Source: an uncultured Thermomicrobiales bacterium
GTDB taxonomy: Bacteria > Chloroflexota > Chloroflexia > Thermomicrobiales > UBA6265
Assembly: GCA_902806345.1 (NCBI GenBank)
Contig: CADCWF010000296.1
Span: 1 to 60,577, forward strand
Length of the DNA stretch: 60,577 nt
Reading direction: 5' to 3'
The stretch's first letter is position 1; every line of letters begins with the position of its first letter. Below are positions 8,115 to 17,446 of the stretch, piece by piece. The notes under the pieces are model-generated. The model did not search any database, was not told the origin of the DNA, and worked only from the letters and a program-made list of their open reading frames with translations. The position numbers and the translations under genes were made by a program.

Positions 8115-9086
8115 ATGGAACTGCTGCAGCTCTCGTTCTTCCGGGTCGTCGCTCGGCTCGAACACATGACCCGGGCGGCCGAGGAACTCAACCTCACCCA
8201 GCCATCGCTGAGCCGTGCCATCGCCCGGCTGGAGCGCGAGGTCGGCGTCCCCCTGTTCGACCGGCAGGGGCGCGGCCTACGCTTGAACGGTTACGGTACT
8301 GCCTTCCTCGGGCACGTCGAGCGGGTCTTCCGGGAGCTGGACGACGCAACCGCCCAGCTCCGCGACATGGGAGGGCTGGAACAGGGGAGCGTCTCGCTCG
8401 CGGCCGGGGCGCTCCACTGGCTGCCGGAGGTGCTGGAGCCCTTCCTGGCGGCCCACCCCGAGGTCCGGTTCCGTCTGGCGCAGCGGTCGCTGCCGGAGAT
8501 GATCCGTCTGGTGGAGGACGGGGAGGTCGACTACTGCTTCCTGCCCGGCATCCCAGAGGGGCCCCGCACGAGATGGCGGCATCTGCGCACCGCCCCGATC
8601 TCGCTGATGGTCCCGTCGTCGCACCGGTTGGCCGGACGGGCGAGCGTCCGGCTGGGCGAGCTGGCGGGGGAGGAGATGATCCTGGGCAAGCCAGGTGACG
8701 TCCTGCGGGAGACCATGGACGGCTACTTCCGGCAGGCCGGGATCGCCCCGGTCGTCGCCTGCGAGGCCGACGAGCCGGCCGCCGTCGAGGACTTCGTCGC
8801 GGCCGGGCTGGGGGTGGCGTTCATCCCCGGTCTCCTGAAGCCGACGCCGAGGCACGCCCTGACGGCGTGGGTCGCGATCACCGACCCGGCCTGCGAACTG
8901 AGGCTCGGCATCGCCTGGAACGAGACCCGCTACCTCTCCTTGGCAGCTCAAGCGTTCCGGGACCAGGTGGTCTCGCATTTCGGGGCGGGATTGCCGGACG
9001 TCGATCCCGGAGGCCGAGCCGCGGTCGTCGGAGGCGGAGCCAACCGCGCCCGGTTGCAGGGAGAAAACGACCGGATGCACGGCTAA
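8115..9086 (+). CDS. LysR family transcriptional regulator, 323 aa
   Basis: N-terminal winged helix-turn-helix at about 1-60 (FFRVVARLEHMTRAAEELNLTQPSLSRAI split across the recognition helix), linker helix to about 85, then a periplasmic-binding-like effector domain to about 290. An unusual 30-residue Gly/Asp-rich tail follows. Start ATG with GGGAGA upstream. Transcribed away from the cupin and hydrolase genes, as in classic LysR divergent pairs. Effector unknown. Confidence 0.93.
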   Translation: MELLQLSFFRVVARLEHMTRAAEELNLTQPSLSRAIARLEREVGVPLFDRQGRGLRLNGYGTAFLGHVERVFRELDDATAQLRDMGGLEQGSVSLAAGALHWLPEVLEPFLAAHPEVRFRLAQRSLPEMIRLVEDGEVDYCFLPGIPEGPRTRWRHLRTAPISLMVPSSHRLAGRASVRLGELAGEEMILGKPGDVLRETMDGYFRQAGIAPVVACEADEPAAVEDFVAAGLGVAFIPGLLKPTPRHALTAWVAITDPACELRLGIAWNETRYLSLAAQAFRDQVVSHFGAGLPDVDPGGRAAVVGGGANRARLQGENDRMHG

Positions 9087-9133
9087 CGGGTCCGCCCTCC
9101 CCGGCGATCGCGCGTCGCGGTCGCCCACCCGTC

Positions 9134-9925
9134 CTAGGCCGATCGGTCCGCCTGCCGGTCGCGCCAGTCGATGAGCTTCCGCAGCGGCGCCAGGTCGTAG
9201 TCGGGTCCGCCCGCGTCGCAAATGAAGTGGGTGATCCCTTCGGCGAGGTACTCGTCCAACCGGTCGAGCTGCTCGCCGAAGATCTGGGCGGACCGCTCGA
9301 TCTCACGCGGATCCCGACCGACCTTGGCGCACCATTCGTCGAGGATCCGGTTCTTGCGCCCGAGCACGTCCGGCTCCCCCTGGCCGTTCCAGATGGTGGC
9401 GTGCTGGGCGACGATCCGGAGGGTCACCTTTTCGCCGCCGCCGCCGATGAGAATCGGCAGCGATCCCCGGACCGGGCCGGGGTTCAGCTTCGCGAGGCGG
9501 TCGACGATGGTCGGCATGTCGCGGTCGAGGTCCCGCAGCCGCGAGGCGGCGGTGCCGAACTCGTAGCCGTACTCTTCGTAGTCGCGCTCGTTCCAGCCGC
9601 TGCCGATGCCGAGGATGAAGCGGCCCCCGGAGATGTGGTCGAGCGTCCGGGCCATGTCGGCGAGCAGGTTGGGGTTGCGGTAGGAGTTGGCGGCAACGAG
9701 GCACCCGATCTCGACCCGCTCGGTGACCTCGGCCATCGCCCCGAGGGCGGTCCAGTTGTCGAGGTGGGCCCCGTCCGGATCGCCCGAGAGCGGGAAGAAG
9801 TGGTCCCAGTTGAACAGGGTGTCGGCGCCGCTGGCGTCCACGGCCTGCCAGGCCTGGCGGATCTGGCGGTAGGTCGCGTGCTGCTGCTGGATCTGGATCC
9901 CGACGCGGACGGTGGGCGCGGCCAA
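9134..9925 (-). CDS. LLM class F420-dependent oxidoreductase, 263 aa
   Basis: F420-type luciferase-like enzyme: [14 protein letters not shown] at the start, [29 protein letters not shown], then the phosphate-binding [24 protein letters not shown]-terminal part ([20 protein letters not shown]) also fits. No ATG lies at the protein-like start; TTG at 9925 has GAAGGAG 6 nt upstream and gives the family length, so I use it. It is transcribed in the same direction as glnA, 148 bp downstream of it. Confidence 0.88.
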   Translation of the reverse strand: MAAPTVRVGIQIQQQHATYRQIRQAWQAVDASGADTLFNWDHFFPLSGDPDGAHLDNWTALGAMAEVTERVEIGCLVAANSYRNPNLLADMARTLDHISGGRFILGIGSGWNERDYEEYGYEFGTAASRLRDLDRDMPTIVDRLAKLNPGPVRGSLPILIGGGGEKVTLRIVAQHATIWNGQGEPDVLGRKNRILDEWCAKVGRDPREIERSAQIFGEQLDRLDEYLAEGITHFICDAGGPDYDLAPLRKLIDWRDRQADRSA

Positions 9926-10073
9926 GCGGTGCTCCTTCTCAGCGGGGCGGGGCGAAATCCGGCGACGGCCCGGCGGGGCATGCCGCCGGGCTGTCGCATT
10001 CTCTCGCAACCGTCGCCGACGTGGCCGGCGCTCCGCCGCGGCGTCCCCGGCGGTTCGCCCGACCGTCGGCGGC

Positions 10074-11462
10074 CTAGTAGATCTCCAGGTAGCGGTCACG
10101 CTCCCAGGTCGAGACGTGCTTGCGGAAGGCATCCCACTCGGCGGTCTGGGCCTCGGTCAGACGGTCGAAGACGTGGTCGCCCAGCGCCTCGCGGACGACC
10201 GGGTCGGCGTGCATCTCCTGGACCGCCTCGCCGAGCGTGGCCGGCAGGGTCGGGATGTTGCGCCGCTTCAGGTCCTCGTCGGTGAAGTGGTAGAGGTTCT
10301 CCTCGACCGGCTCCGACAGCTCCAGCTCGTTGACGATGCCATCCATGCCGGCGGCCAGCATCACCGCGAAGGCGAGGTAGGGGTTGCACGACGGGTCCGG
10401 GCAGCGCAGCTCGACCCGGGTCGCCCCCGTCTGGCCCTTGCGGATCGCTGGCACCCGGATCAGGGCCGAGCGGTTGGTCCGCGCCCAGGCGACGTAGACC
10501 GGCGCCTCGTAGCCTGGCACCAGGCGGCGGTAGGAGTTGACCAGGGGGGCGATCACCCCGCAGAGGGCGCGGGCGTGCTTGAGCTGACCGGCGATGAAGT
10601 GCTTGGCCACCTTCGACAGCCCGTACGGGTCGTCGCCGTCGACGAAGGCGTTGCCCTTCCTGTCGAGGAAGCCGAGGCTCTGGTGGACGTGCATGCCGGA
10701 GCCGTTGATCCCCTCGACCGGCTTCGGCATGAAGGTGGCGTGCAGGCCGTGGCTGGCGGCAACCGCCTTCAGGGTGTACTTGAAGGCGGTGGCGCGGTCG
10801 GCGGTGTTGACCGCCGCCCCGTACTCGAAGTCGATCTCGTGCTGGCCGATCGCCACCTCGTGGTGGCTGGCCTCGACCTCGATCCCCATCTCCTCGAGCG
10901 CCCGGACCATGTCCTTGCGGACGGTGTAGCCGAGGTCGGTCGAGAAGTCGAAGTAGCCGGCGCCATCGTGCGGGTCGGTCTGGATCCGATTGCCCTCCTT
11001 CGGGAAGAGGAAGAACTCCAGCTCCGGCCCGGTGTTGTAGGTGTAGCCGAGGGCCGCCAGCTTCTCGAGCTGGCGGAGGAGGACGCCACGGGGGTCGCCG
11101 GCGAACGGATCGCCGTTCGGGCTGTTGACCCAGCAGATGATCCGCGCCGTGGTGTGCTCGCCCCGCGTCCAGGGGAGGACGGCGTAGGTCGAGAGGTCCG
11201 TCTCCAGGAACATGTCCGACTCGGCGATCCGGGTGAAGCCGGCGATCGACGAGCCGTCGATCCACTGCCCGTCGTCGATGACGTGGGGGAGGATGCTGAC
11301 CGGCAGGGTGACGCTCTTGACGAGCCCCATCACGTCGGTGAACTGGAGGTCGATGAACTCGACGCCGTCCCGCTGCGTCCGCTCCAGGATCTCCTCCTTG
11401 GACGGACTCTTGCCGAGGATCGTCTCCCGCGAGACGCCGTTGAGCACCTGCTGCGCCGCCAT
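10074..11462 (-). CDS. glnA: Glutamine synthetase type I (alpha subtype), 462 aa
   Basis: Makes glutamine from glutamate, ammonia and ATP in the cytoplasm as a dodecamer. All signature blocks are visible: DGSSIAGF near residue 70, the metal-ligand region [25 protein letters not shown], the ATP-site [17 protein letters not shown], and NRSALIRVP. The length and the absence of the NLYDLP adenylylation loop (here [10 protein letters not shown]) point to the GSI-alpha type regulated by feedback. Start ATG at 11462 has GGGGAG upstream. The gap to the divergent Excalibur gene holds a small palindrome that might be an operator. Confidence 0.97.
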   Translation of the reverse strand: MAAQQVLNGVSRETILGKSPSKEEILERTQRDGVEFIDLQFTDVMGLVKSVTLPVSILPHVIDDGQWIDGSSIAGFTRIAESDMFLETDLSTYAVLPWTRGEHTTARIICWVNSPNGDPFAGDPRGVLLRQLEKLAALGYTYNTGPELEFFLFPKEGNRIQTDPHDGAGYFDFSTDLGYTVRKDMVRALEEMGIEVEASHHEVAIGQHEIDFEYGAAVNTADRATAFKYTLKAVAASHGLHATFMPKPVEGINGSGMHVHQSLGFLDRKGNAFVDGDDPYGLSKVAKHFIAGQLKHARALCGVIAPLVNSYRRLVPGYEAPVYVAWARTNRSALIRVPAIRKGQTGATRVELRCPDPSCNPYLAFAVMLAAGMDGIVNELELSEPVEENLYHFTDEDLKRRNIPTLPATLGEAVQEMHADPVVREALGDHVFDRLTEAQTAEWDAFRKHVSTWERDRYLEIY

Positions 11463-11837
11463 CGACCGCTCCCCTTTTGCCGCGCGTGCCGCGGCCCCTC
11501 GGCCGGGGCGCACTTCGCCCCGGCGCCGACCCCCAACGCCCAAATCGGATGGGTCTTGTACCCGCGGAACCGTACCCGCCCGCCGCGGCCCGTGTCATCG
11601 TGCGGAACGCATCGACCCGGCACCGGTTTTTGTGCAATCTGCACGGATCTGGCTGGCGAAACCCAGGGCGGTGGCCGCGCGTTCCTGAGCGGGGAAGGGA
11701 TCTCCACCCGGCCGCCGAGGCCGTGCCTCGACGCGCCCGCCGCCGTTCCGTATCATCCAAGCGCGGTTCCGGCACACCGACGCCGGGCCGGCAATGGTCC
11801 ACCCGAGCGACCATCGGGACGGACCGGGGAGGACACG
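11463..11837. promoter_or_regulatory. Divergent promoter region of glnA with palindrome
   Basis: A 375-bp gap with no gene. The symmetric element GTGCAATCTGCAC at 11632-11644 follows a T-run (TTTTTGTGCA), the only AT-rich spot here, and could be an operator for glnA or the Excalibur gene. It does not match the known GlnR/TnrA box. Confidence 0.35.
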
Positions 11838-12461
11838 ATGCTCCGCCTGACCCGACCGCTCGCGGTCGCCGCCTTGGGGTGCGCCCTGGCGCTCTCCACC
11901 TCGTCCGCCGCGCTTGCCCAGGAGCCCGGCACCGACGAGCGGGAGGTCGCCGTCGGCGACGACGTCGGCAACATCGCCGTCGACGCCGCCGACGTCGACC
12001 CGGCGCCGGACAGCCCGACGACCATCGCCGTCGGCGGCGACTCCAACGAGACCGTCCCCCAGCCCGACCTGAGCAGCGTACCTACCTCCGGCGGCGACGG
12101 CGTTTTTAGCGCCCCGACCGGGATCGCCCAGGCTCCGACCGGCGTCATCGAGCCGGCGACGATCGCCGCCGCCCCGGCGGCTCCGGTCGAGGCGGCACCG
12201 GTCGAGGCGGCCCCGGCCGAGACCGCTCCCGTCGAAGCGGCGCCGGCTGAGGCCGCGCCGGCCGAGTCGGCACCGGTCGAGGCTGCCCCCGTGGAGGCAG
12301 CGCCGGCTGCAGCGCCGGCCGAGTCGGCGCCGGCACCGGGTCCGGCCTGCGGCTACCCGAGCTGGTACGACGCCCAGCTCGCGCTCGAGGCCGACGCCGC
12401 CCTCGCCGCCACGCTCGACGCCGACAACGACGGGATCGCCTGCGAAGAGGCGATGTCCTAG
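11838..12461 (+). CDS. Secreted Excalibur-domain protein with Ala/Pro/Glu stalk, 207 aa
   Basis: Signal peptide at 1-27 (cleavage after ALA). Residues about 105-165 are a low-complexity stalk built from EAAPVEAAPAE-like units. The C-terminus is an Excalibur calcium-binding module: CGYPSWYDAQLALEADAALA then DADNDGIACEEAM, which holds the DxDxDGxxCE signature and a probable Cys-Cys disulfide. Likely exposed outside the cell and attached by its stalk; function of the family is unclear. Start ATG has GGGGAGG 5 nt upstream. A paralog lies 222 bp downstream with a hairpin between them. Confidence 0.88.
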   Translation: MLRLTRPLAVAALGCALALSTSSAALAQEPGTDEREVAVGDDVGNIAVDAADVDPAPDSPTTIAVGGDSNETVPQPDLSSVPTSGGDGVFSAPTGIAQAPTGVIEPATIAAAPAAPVEAAPVEAAPAETAPVEAAPAEAAPAESAPVEAAPVEAAPAAAPAESAPAPGPACGYPSWYDAQLALEADAALAATLDADNDGIACEEAMS

Positions 12462-12487
12462 GCCACCCCCCCCGCGACCGCCTAGTT

Positions 12488-12541
12488 CTCCCGGAATCTG
12501 CCGTGGCCGTCCAAATGGGCGGCCACGGCGGCGTCCGGGAG
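12488..12541. terminator. Strong two-part hairpin between Excalibur paralogs
   Basis: Outer arms CTCCCGGA (12488-12495) and TCCGGGAG (12534-12541) enclose inner 13-bp arms starting GCCGTGGCCG with an AAAT loop. There is no T-run, so termination would be of the GC-hairpin type; a structured 5' leader for the next gene is an alternative. Confidence 0.55.
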
Positions 12542-12683
12542 GTCGTCACCGGCACTCCGCCCGGCCGGATCGTCCGGCTGCCATCGGGGTGTCTCCGGGG
12601 GAGGTCGTGGGGCATACTGGGACGGCGCGTGCTGGCCGGACACGGGAAGCCGGGCAGCAGGGGATCGAGGGGAGGGAGTTCCG

Positions 12684-13418
12684 ATGGACCGTCGCGTGAC
12701 GGCGCTGGCCGCGCTCGTGCTGGGGGCGGCGCTGGCGCTGCCGGGGGCGGGCGGCACAGCCGCCCAGGAAGACCAGGAGCTGACCGGGCCGACCCAGACC
12801 GGGGGGCTCGGCGACATCGCCGCCAGCCTCAGCGCCGGCCCGGCCAGCGATTCCGATGTCGGCACCGACGGCAACATCGTCGGCCCGAACGGCGAGGTGG
12901 GGGTGGCCGGGATCCCCGGCGTCGGGGTCCGGGTGCCGGGGGCGGACTCCGCGATCGGCACCGCGCCGGGGACCGCCTCGACGATCACCGGCGCCCCCGA
13001 GACGGCGACGGCGCCCGGCGCGATGGCGCCGACGGTGACCGAGGAGACGACCGATCCACTCGGCTCGGTGCTCGACGAGGTCGCCGGCGAGGGCGTCGGC
13101 AACCGCGGCAACGCCGGCGCCGACGGCACCGATTCGGCCGTGGCCGGTCCCGCAGGCAGCGTGCCCGAGCCGGAGACGCCGGCCGAGCCCGCGCCGGCCC
13201 CAGCGGCCGATCCGGCAGACGGCGGCGACGAATCCGCCGCCCCGGTCGAGGCTGCGCCGGCCGCGCCTGCCGAGGGATCGGCGGCGGCACCGGCCGGGGA
13301 CGCCTGCGGCTACCCGGCCTGGCTGGATGCCCAACTCGCTCTCGAAGCCGACGCCGCGCTGGCGTCAACGCTTGACCCGGACGGTGACGGCATCGCCTGC
13401 GAAGAGGCGATGTACTAG
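12684..13418 (+). CDS. Secreted Excalibur-domain protein, 244 aa (paralog of the preceding gene)
   Basis: Signal peptide at 1-27, a Gly/Ala/Asp-rich middle with no recognisable fold, a shorter Ala/Pro/Glu stalk (about 165-205), and an Excalibur end: CGYPAWLDAQLALEADAALA then DPDGDGIACEEAMY. The final 40 residues are nearly identical to the paralog while the middle is unrelated, which indicates duplication with fast change of the stalk. ATG at 12684 with GGGAGG upstream. A hairpin follows the stop. Confidence 0.87.
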   Translation: MDRRVTALAALVLGAALALPGAGGTAAQEDQELTGPTQTGGLGDIAASLSAGPASDSDVGTDGNIVGPNGEVGVAGIPGVGVRVPGADSAIGTAPGTASTITGAPETATAPGAMAPTVTEETTDPLGSVLDEVAGEGVGNRGNAGADGTDSAVAGPAGSVPEPETPAEPAPAPAADPADGGDESAAPVEAAPAAPAEGSAAAPAGDACGYPAWLDAQLALEADAALASTLDPDGDGIACEEAMY

Positions 13419-13440
13419 GGCCGAACCGAAGACCTGCCGA

Positions 13441-13483
13441 ACGGCCGCCGCCCCCGATCGACTTCGGGAGCGGCGGTCGTTTG
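13441..13483 (+). terminator. Rho-independent-like terminator
   Basis: Arms ACGGCCGCCGCCCCCGA and TTCGGGAGCGGCGGTCGT form a long GC-rich stem 22 bp after the Excalibur stop, followed by a short T-rich end (TTTGT). Confidence 0.65.
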
Positions 13484-13521
13484 TCGTCAACCAGGGAGGT
13501 ACACGAGCGAGGGGAACCCCG

Positions 13522-13690
13522 ATGTCCGCCCGGCCGGCGCACCCCGTCGGCGGCCGCGATGTCGTCTCGGACCTGGGCCGCCCCGTCCCCTAAACCGCCC
13601 TCGTCAAGGCCGACGTCGCCGGGCGGATCGCCGCCACCATCGGCGGGTGCGGATGGAACCGACGGACAGCCAGGGACGCCCCGGGTCTGA
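13522..13690 (+). pseudogene. Degraded XRE/HTH_37-type antitoxin
   Basis: From ATG 13522 (GAGGGG upstream) the frame reads DVVSDLGRPVP, stops at TAA 13591, then continues in frame with TALVKADVAGRIAATI. That is the order seen in HigA/HTH_37 antitoxins (xVFADLGxPDPEEALxKAxLAxxIAxxI). The helix-turn-helix that should follow is scrambled. No toxin gene is beside it. It is a remnant by inference from motif order only. Confidence 0.45.
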
Positions 13691-13770
13691 GTCTCCAAGG
13701 GCTCGAACAGTGGGCGGAGCCGACTCCGCGGCGTCTCGCGAGGACGTCTGTTGAAGCGACGCCGCGATGG

Positions 13771-14823
13771 CTAGCCTCCCCCGGCTTCCGACCGTGGAGC
13801 GGCAGGGTCCAAGGGACCCGCCGACGCTTGTTCGAGGCGGCTGAGGAATCCCGGTTCGCCGACGGCGGCGATCACGTCGCCCTCCCGCAACACCAGGTCC
13901 GACGGCGGAGGCACCATCGTCTCCAGGCCACGTCGCAAGGCGACGAGCGACAGGTCCGGCAAGAGGTGGCGGGCCTCGACCACCGAGCAGCCGAGGAGCG
14001 GCGACGCCGCCGAGAGCCGGATGTCTTCGATCAGCGGCCCCCGTTCTCCCTGAAACAGATTCTCGACGAAGGCGACCGTGGCCGGCCGCCGCACCAGACG
14101 CGCCATCTGCCGACCGGCCATATCGTACGGCGAAACCACCTGGCTGGCGCCGGCGCGGTACAACTTGGCGACCGTCTCGTCGTGACTTGCCCGGGCCACG
14201 ATCGGGAGATCGGCCGCCAGCGACCGGGCGGAGAGGACCACGAAGACGTTGTCGGCGTCGGTGGCGACGGCCGTGATCAGACCGCTGGCCGAGTCGATCC
14301 GTGCCCGGAGCAACGTGGCGTCGCTGGTGGCGTCGCCGCCGACCGCGAGGAAGCCGGCGGCGGCGGCGGTGGCGAGTGGCTCCGCGTCGTGGTCGACCAC
14401 GACGACCGATTGGCCGTCCCGCTGGAGCTGCTCGGCGATCTCGCGACCGACGCGGCCGTAACCGCAGACGACGTAGTGCTCGCGCAGCCGTTCGAGCTTC
14501 CGTTCCATCCGCGACCGCTCCCACTCCCGTCCCAATTCGCCCCCGGCGACGATGGCGACCAGCACGCTCAACCCGTACCAGAGCAGGGCCAGCCCGACGG
14601 CGATCAGGAGCAACGTCCAGGCGCGCCCGGCCGGCGAGAGCGGCCGGACCTCGCCGAACCCGACCGTGGTGATCGTCGTCGCGGCCATGAAGAGGGCGTC
14701 GTCGACCGACCATCCCTCGACGAGGACGTAGCCGACGGTGCCGACCAGGAGCAGCGCGAGGAGCGCGCCCAGCGGAACCCCGAGTCGCCGCGTCAGCACC
14801 CTCCGGCCGTGGCCTTGACCCAT
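13771..14823 (-). CDS. Potassium channel with RCK/TrkA domains, 350 aa
   Basis: Two-membrane-segment ion channel with cytoplasmic regulatory domains. Membrane segments at about 14-36 and 67-93 flank the pore loop with the selectivity filter TTVGFG (52-57). An RCK/TrkA-N nucleotide-binding domain follows (GYGRVG at 121-126, then VVVDHD), and a TrkA-C domain at about 260-335. This is the MthK/Kch-type layout. GFG instead of GYG in the filter is a known variant. Start ATG at 14823 has a G-rich site upstream. Stands alone; ligand is probably NAD(H), a nucleotide or Ca2+, not determined. Confidence 0.92.
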   Translation of the reverse strand: MGQGHGRRVLTRRLGVPLGALLALLLVGTVGYVLVEGWSVDDALFMAATTITTVGFGEVRPLSPAGRAWTLLLIAVGLALLWYGLSVLVAIVAGGELGREWERSRMERKLERLREHYVVCGYGRVGREIAEQLQRDGQSVVVVDHDAEPLATAAAAGFLAVGGDATSDATLLRARIDSASGLITAVATDADNVFVVLSARSLAADLPIVARASHDETVAKLYRAGASQVVSPYDMAGRQMARLVRRPATVAFVENLFQGERGPLIEDIRLSAASPLLGCSVVEARHLLPDLSLVALRRGLETMVPPPSDLVLREGDVIAAVGEPGFLSRLEQASAGPLDPAAPRSEAGGG

Positions 14824-15242
14824 GGGTCCCCCCCGCACCGGCTCCGGCGAGCGGTCGGCCTGCCGCCGAGACATCCAGGCCGCCCTCGAGCCCGCCGCGC
14901 CGTTCCGGGCAACACGGCCGCGCCGTATGGTACGACCCCGACCCTTGCTCGGGGTCTCGGAGGAGCGCGCCGCGTCGTCGGTTGATCGACGGGGTGGCGA
15001 TTCGTGGGGCAGCCGGCCGCTCAATGTCGCCGCGCCGCCTGCTCGACCCCGCCCCGTCCAGGCCTGGAACGCGATCCGGAGATGCCCCGAGCCACCGGCG
15101 CCACCGGGCTGGATCACCTGATCGCCGCGACAGTAGCCGACACTCGACAGCATTTCGAGGATCCGCCATGGATCCGGCCGTGGACCTGGAGTGGCCCGGA
15201 CCGGCTGAACGGTCGCCGGAACGTTGCCGGCCGAGTCCCCCC
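14824..15242. other. Intergenic stretch, no gene seen
   Basis: This gap lies between the start of the channel gene and the end of the transporter operon. Open frames on the plus strand are Arg/Pro-rich and look non-coding. I see no repeat or clear promoter. Confidence 0.4.
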
Positions 15243-16142
15243 TCAGTCGCTCGTGGCGTGCTTGCCCAGCCCGGCCGGCGGCTGCGAGTTGCGGACCAGA
15301 CCCGTCACCGCCAGCAGCGTCACCAGGTACGGCAGGGCGATCAGGAGGTCCTGCGGGATCGGCCAGTTCAGCGCCTGGACCTGGAACCGCAGCGCCTGGG
15401 CGAAGCCGAAGAGCAGCGCCGCGCCGAGGGTGCCGAGCGGCGTCCAGTTGCCGAAGATCACCGCCGCCAGGGCGATGAAGCCGCGGCCGGCGGTCATGTT
15501 CGTCGTGAACTGGGAGAGGTCGCCGATCGAGAGGTACGCCCCCCCCAGCCCGGCCAGGAGGCCGCTCGCCAGCACGGCAGCGTAGCGGTATCGGGGGACG
15601 TCGATGCCGACGCTCTCGGCCGCCCGCGGCGACTCGCCGGCCGCCATCAGCCGCAGGCCGCCGGTCGTCTTGAACAGCACCCAGTGGACCACCGGCACCG
15701 CCAGGAAGGCGAGCGGCACCAGCACGTTGAGGGTGCTGCCGCCGACCTCGAACGACGGCAGGCGGGCGACCGAAGGGGAGCCCCCGGCCTGGTTCCAGAT
15801 GCGCTGGACGAGGAACGCCGTCAGGCCGAGGCCGAGCAGGTTGATCGCCGTGCCGGCGACGATCTGGTCGGCCCGGAGGCCGATTGCCCAGAGCCCGAAG
15901 ACGACGGCCCCGAGCATCCCGGCGAGGACGCCGACGAGCAACCCGAGCAGCGCGTTACCGGTGAACCAGGCGCCGGCGGCCGCGGCGAAGGCGCCGAGCA
16001 ACATCAGCCCCTCGAGGGCGATGTTGGTCACCCCGGAGCGCTCCGAGAGCAGCCCGCCCATCGCCGCGAAGACCAGCGGCGCGGCCGAGCGCAGCGTCGC
16101 CGTCAGCAGCGCGACCGAGAAGAAGCCGACGATCGCGTCCAC
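15243..16142 (-). CDS. BMP-type (nucleoside) ABC transporter permease, 299 aa
   Basis: Inner-membrane permease of the BPD_transp_2 family, second of the pair used by BMP/nucleoside importers (like NupQ/YufQ). About nine membrane segments; the conserved coupling region reads AMGGLLSERSGVTNIALEG near residues 26-44, typical of this group. It is the last gene of an operon running binding protein, ATPase, permease, permease on the minus strand, 113 bp after the other permease with a hairpin repeat in the gap. Confidence 0.92.
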   Translation of the reverse strand: MDAIVGFFSVALLTATLRSAAPLVFAAMGGLLSERSGVTNIALEGLMLLGAFAAAAGAWFTGNALLGLLVGVLAGMLGAVVFGLWAIGLRADQIVAGTAINLLGLGLTAFLVQRIWNQAGGSPSVARLPSFEVGGSTLNVLVPLAFLAVPVVHWVLFKTTGGLRLMAAGESPRAAESVGIDVPRYRYAAVLASGLLAGLGGAYLSIGDLSQFTTNMTAGRGFIALAAVIFGNWTPLGTLGAALLFGFAQALRFQVQALNWPIPQDLLIALPYLVTLLAVTGLVRNSQPPAGLGKHATSD

Positions 16143-16155
16143 GACACCTCCCGAG

Positions 16156-16250
16156 CGGATAGGCCATAGAAGATAGGGGATAGGAGACTGGAGTTCGCGC
16201 CGCCGTGTCGTCGCCTCTCTCCTATCCTCTATCTCCTAAGACCTGTCCCC
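16156..16250. repeat. Intergenic hairpin repeat, family C
   Basis: Left arm AGATAGGGGATAGGAGA and right arm TCTCCTATCCTCTATCTCC pair across a 30-bp loop. The same GGGGATAG/CTATCCCC text recurs at 27427-27566 and 46704-46787, each time between minus-strand genes. Confidence 0.7.
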
Positions 16251-16255
16251 TCCGT

Positions 16256-17446
16256 TCACACCGCCGGCTGCGGCGGCCGCGATTCCAGCTCCGGTTCGTC
16301 GGCGGTGGCCGCGGTGCGGTCGCGGCCGGGACCACCGGGGCCAGCCGCCGCGGCGAGCTGGCGGCGGCGGCGGAACTGGTCGAAGACGGCGAAGGCGGAG
16401 ACCGAGAGGATCACCAGCCCCAGCAGCACCGAGACCAGATCGCGGCTGGTGCCCGCCGTGTTCTGCATCCGGGTCGCCCCGGCGCTGAGGGCGCCGAAGA
16501 GGAGCCCGGCCAGGACCACCCCGAACGGGTGGTTGCGGCCGACCAGGCCGACTGCGATCGAGGTGAAGCCGTAGCCGGCGGCGACGTTGTAGTAGCGCCC
16601 CTGGAGGCCGAGCGTATCGGCGGCGCCGCCGAGCCCGGCGAGGACGCCGCTCATCGCCATCGCCAGGGTGATCGTCGCCCCCCAGGCGATGCCGGCGTAG
16701 GCGGCGGCCCCCCGGCTGAGGCCGACGGTCCGCAGCCGGTAGCCGAGCGTCGTCTTGTAGAGGAGGTACCAGAGGACGGCCGCCATCAGCAGCGCCAGCA
16801 GGAAGCCGGCGTGCATCCGGGTGCCCTCGACGAAGCGGGGCAGGCGGGCGCCCGCTTCGGCGGCGTTGGTCGCCTGCAGATTCGGGTTGACCGGGAGGCG
16901 GTCTTCGAGGTCGATCACCACCGTGCTGACCCGGAACGCCAGGTAGTTGAGCATGATCGTGGTGATCACCTCGTGGGCGCCGGTGCGGGCCTTGAGGAAA
17001 CCGGGGATGCCGCCCCAGATGCCGCCGGCGACGACCGCCGCCAGCAGCGCCAGCGGCAGGTGGACCACGGCCGGCAGCCCGAGCGGGAGGGCGGCGACCA
17101 GCCCGGCGGCGAGCCCGCCGAGCACGAGCTGCCCCTCGATCCCGATGTTGAACAGCCCGGCCTGGGCCGCCACCGCGAAGGCCAGGCCACCGAGGATCAG
17201 CGGCGTCGCCGCGACCAGCGTTTCGGTGATCGGCTCGACGCCTCCGAGCGCGCCTTCGAAGAGGGCGACGTAGGCGACGAGGGGGTTCTGCCCCGAGAGC
17301 AGGATGACGACCGCCCCGATCAGCAGCGCGATCGCCACGGCGCCGGCCGAGGAGAGGGCCGTCGGCAGGGCGCCGCGCAGCCGGTCGAGCGGCCCGGGGA
17401 TCGCCGGCCCGGTCACCCTGCCGTTAGGCGACGCGGACGTGCTCAT
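16256..17446 (-). CDS. BMP-type (nucleoside) ABC transporter permease, 396 aa
   Basis: First permease of the importer (like NupP/YufP). Has a hydrophobic N-terminal helix after a 35-residue cytoplasmic lead, then the coupling motif AVAAQAGLFNIGIEGQLVLGG and further membrane segments to about 360. A 35-residue Arg/Pro-rich tail faces the cytoplasm. Its start overlaps the end of the ATPase gene by 23 bp, so translation is coupled. Confidence 0.92.
   Translation of the reverse strand: MSTSASPNGRVTGPAIPGPLDRLRGALPTALSSAGAVAIALLIGAVVILLSGQNPLVAYVALFEGALGGVEPITETLVAATPLILGGLAFAVAAQAGLFNIGIEGQLVLGGLAAGLVAALPLGLPAVVHLPLALLAAVVAGGIWGGIPGFLKARTGAHEVITTIMLNYLAFRVSTVVIDLEDRLPVNPNLQATNAAEAGARLPRFVEGTRMHAGFLLALLMAAVLWYLLYKTTLGYRLRTVGLSRGAAAYAGIAWGATITLAMAMSGVLAGLGGAADTLGLQGRYYNVAAGYGFTSIAVGLVGRNHPFGVVLAGLLFGALSAGATRMQNTAGTSRDLVSVLLGLVILSVSAFAVFDQFRRRRQLAAAAGPGGPGRDRTAATADEPELESRPPQPAV

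Noticed and set aside
9912-12461. A very long plus-strand open frame running opposite glnA and into the first Excalibur gene
   Set aside because: It is the complement of glnA, whose motifs are unmistakable; only its last 207 codons, from ATG 11838, form a real protein.
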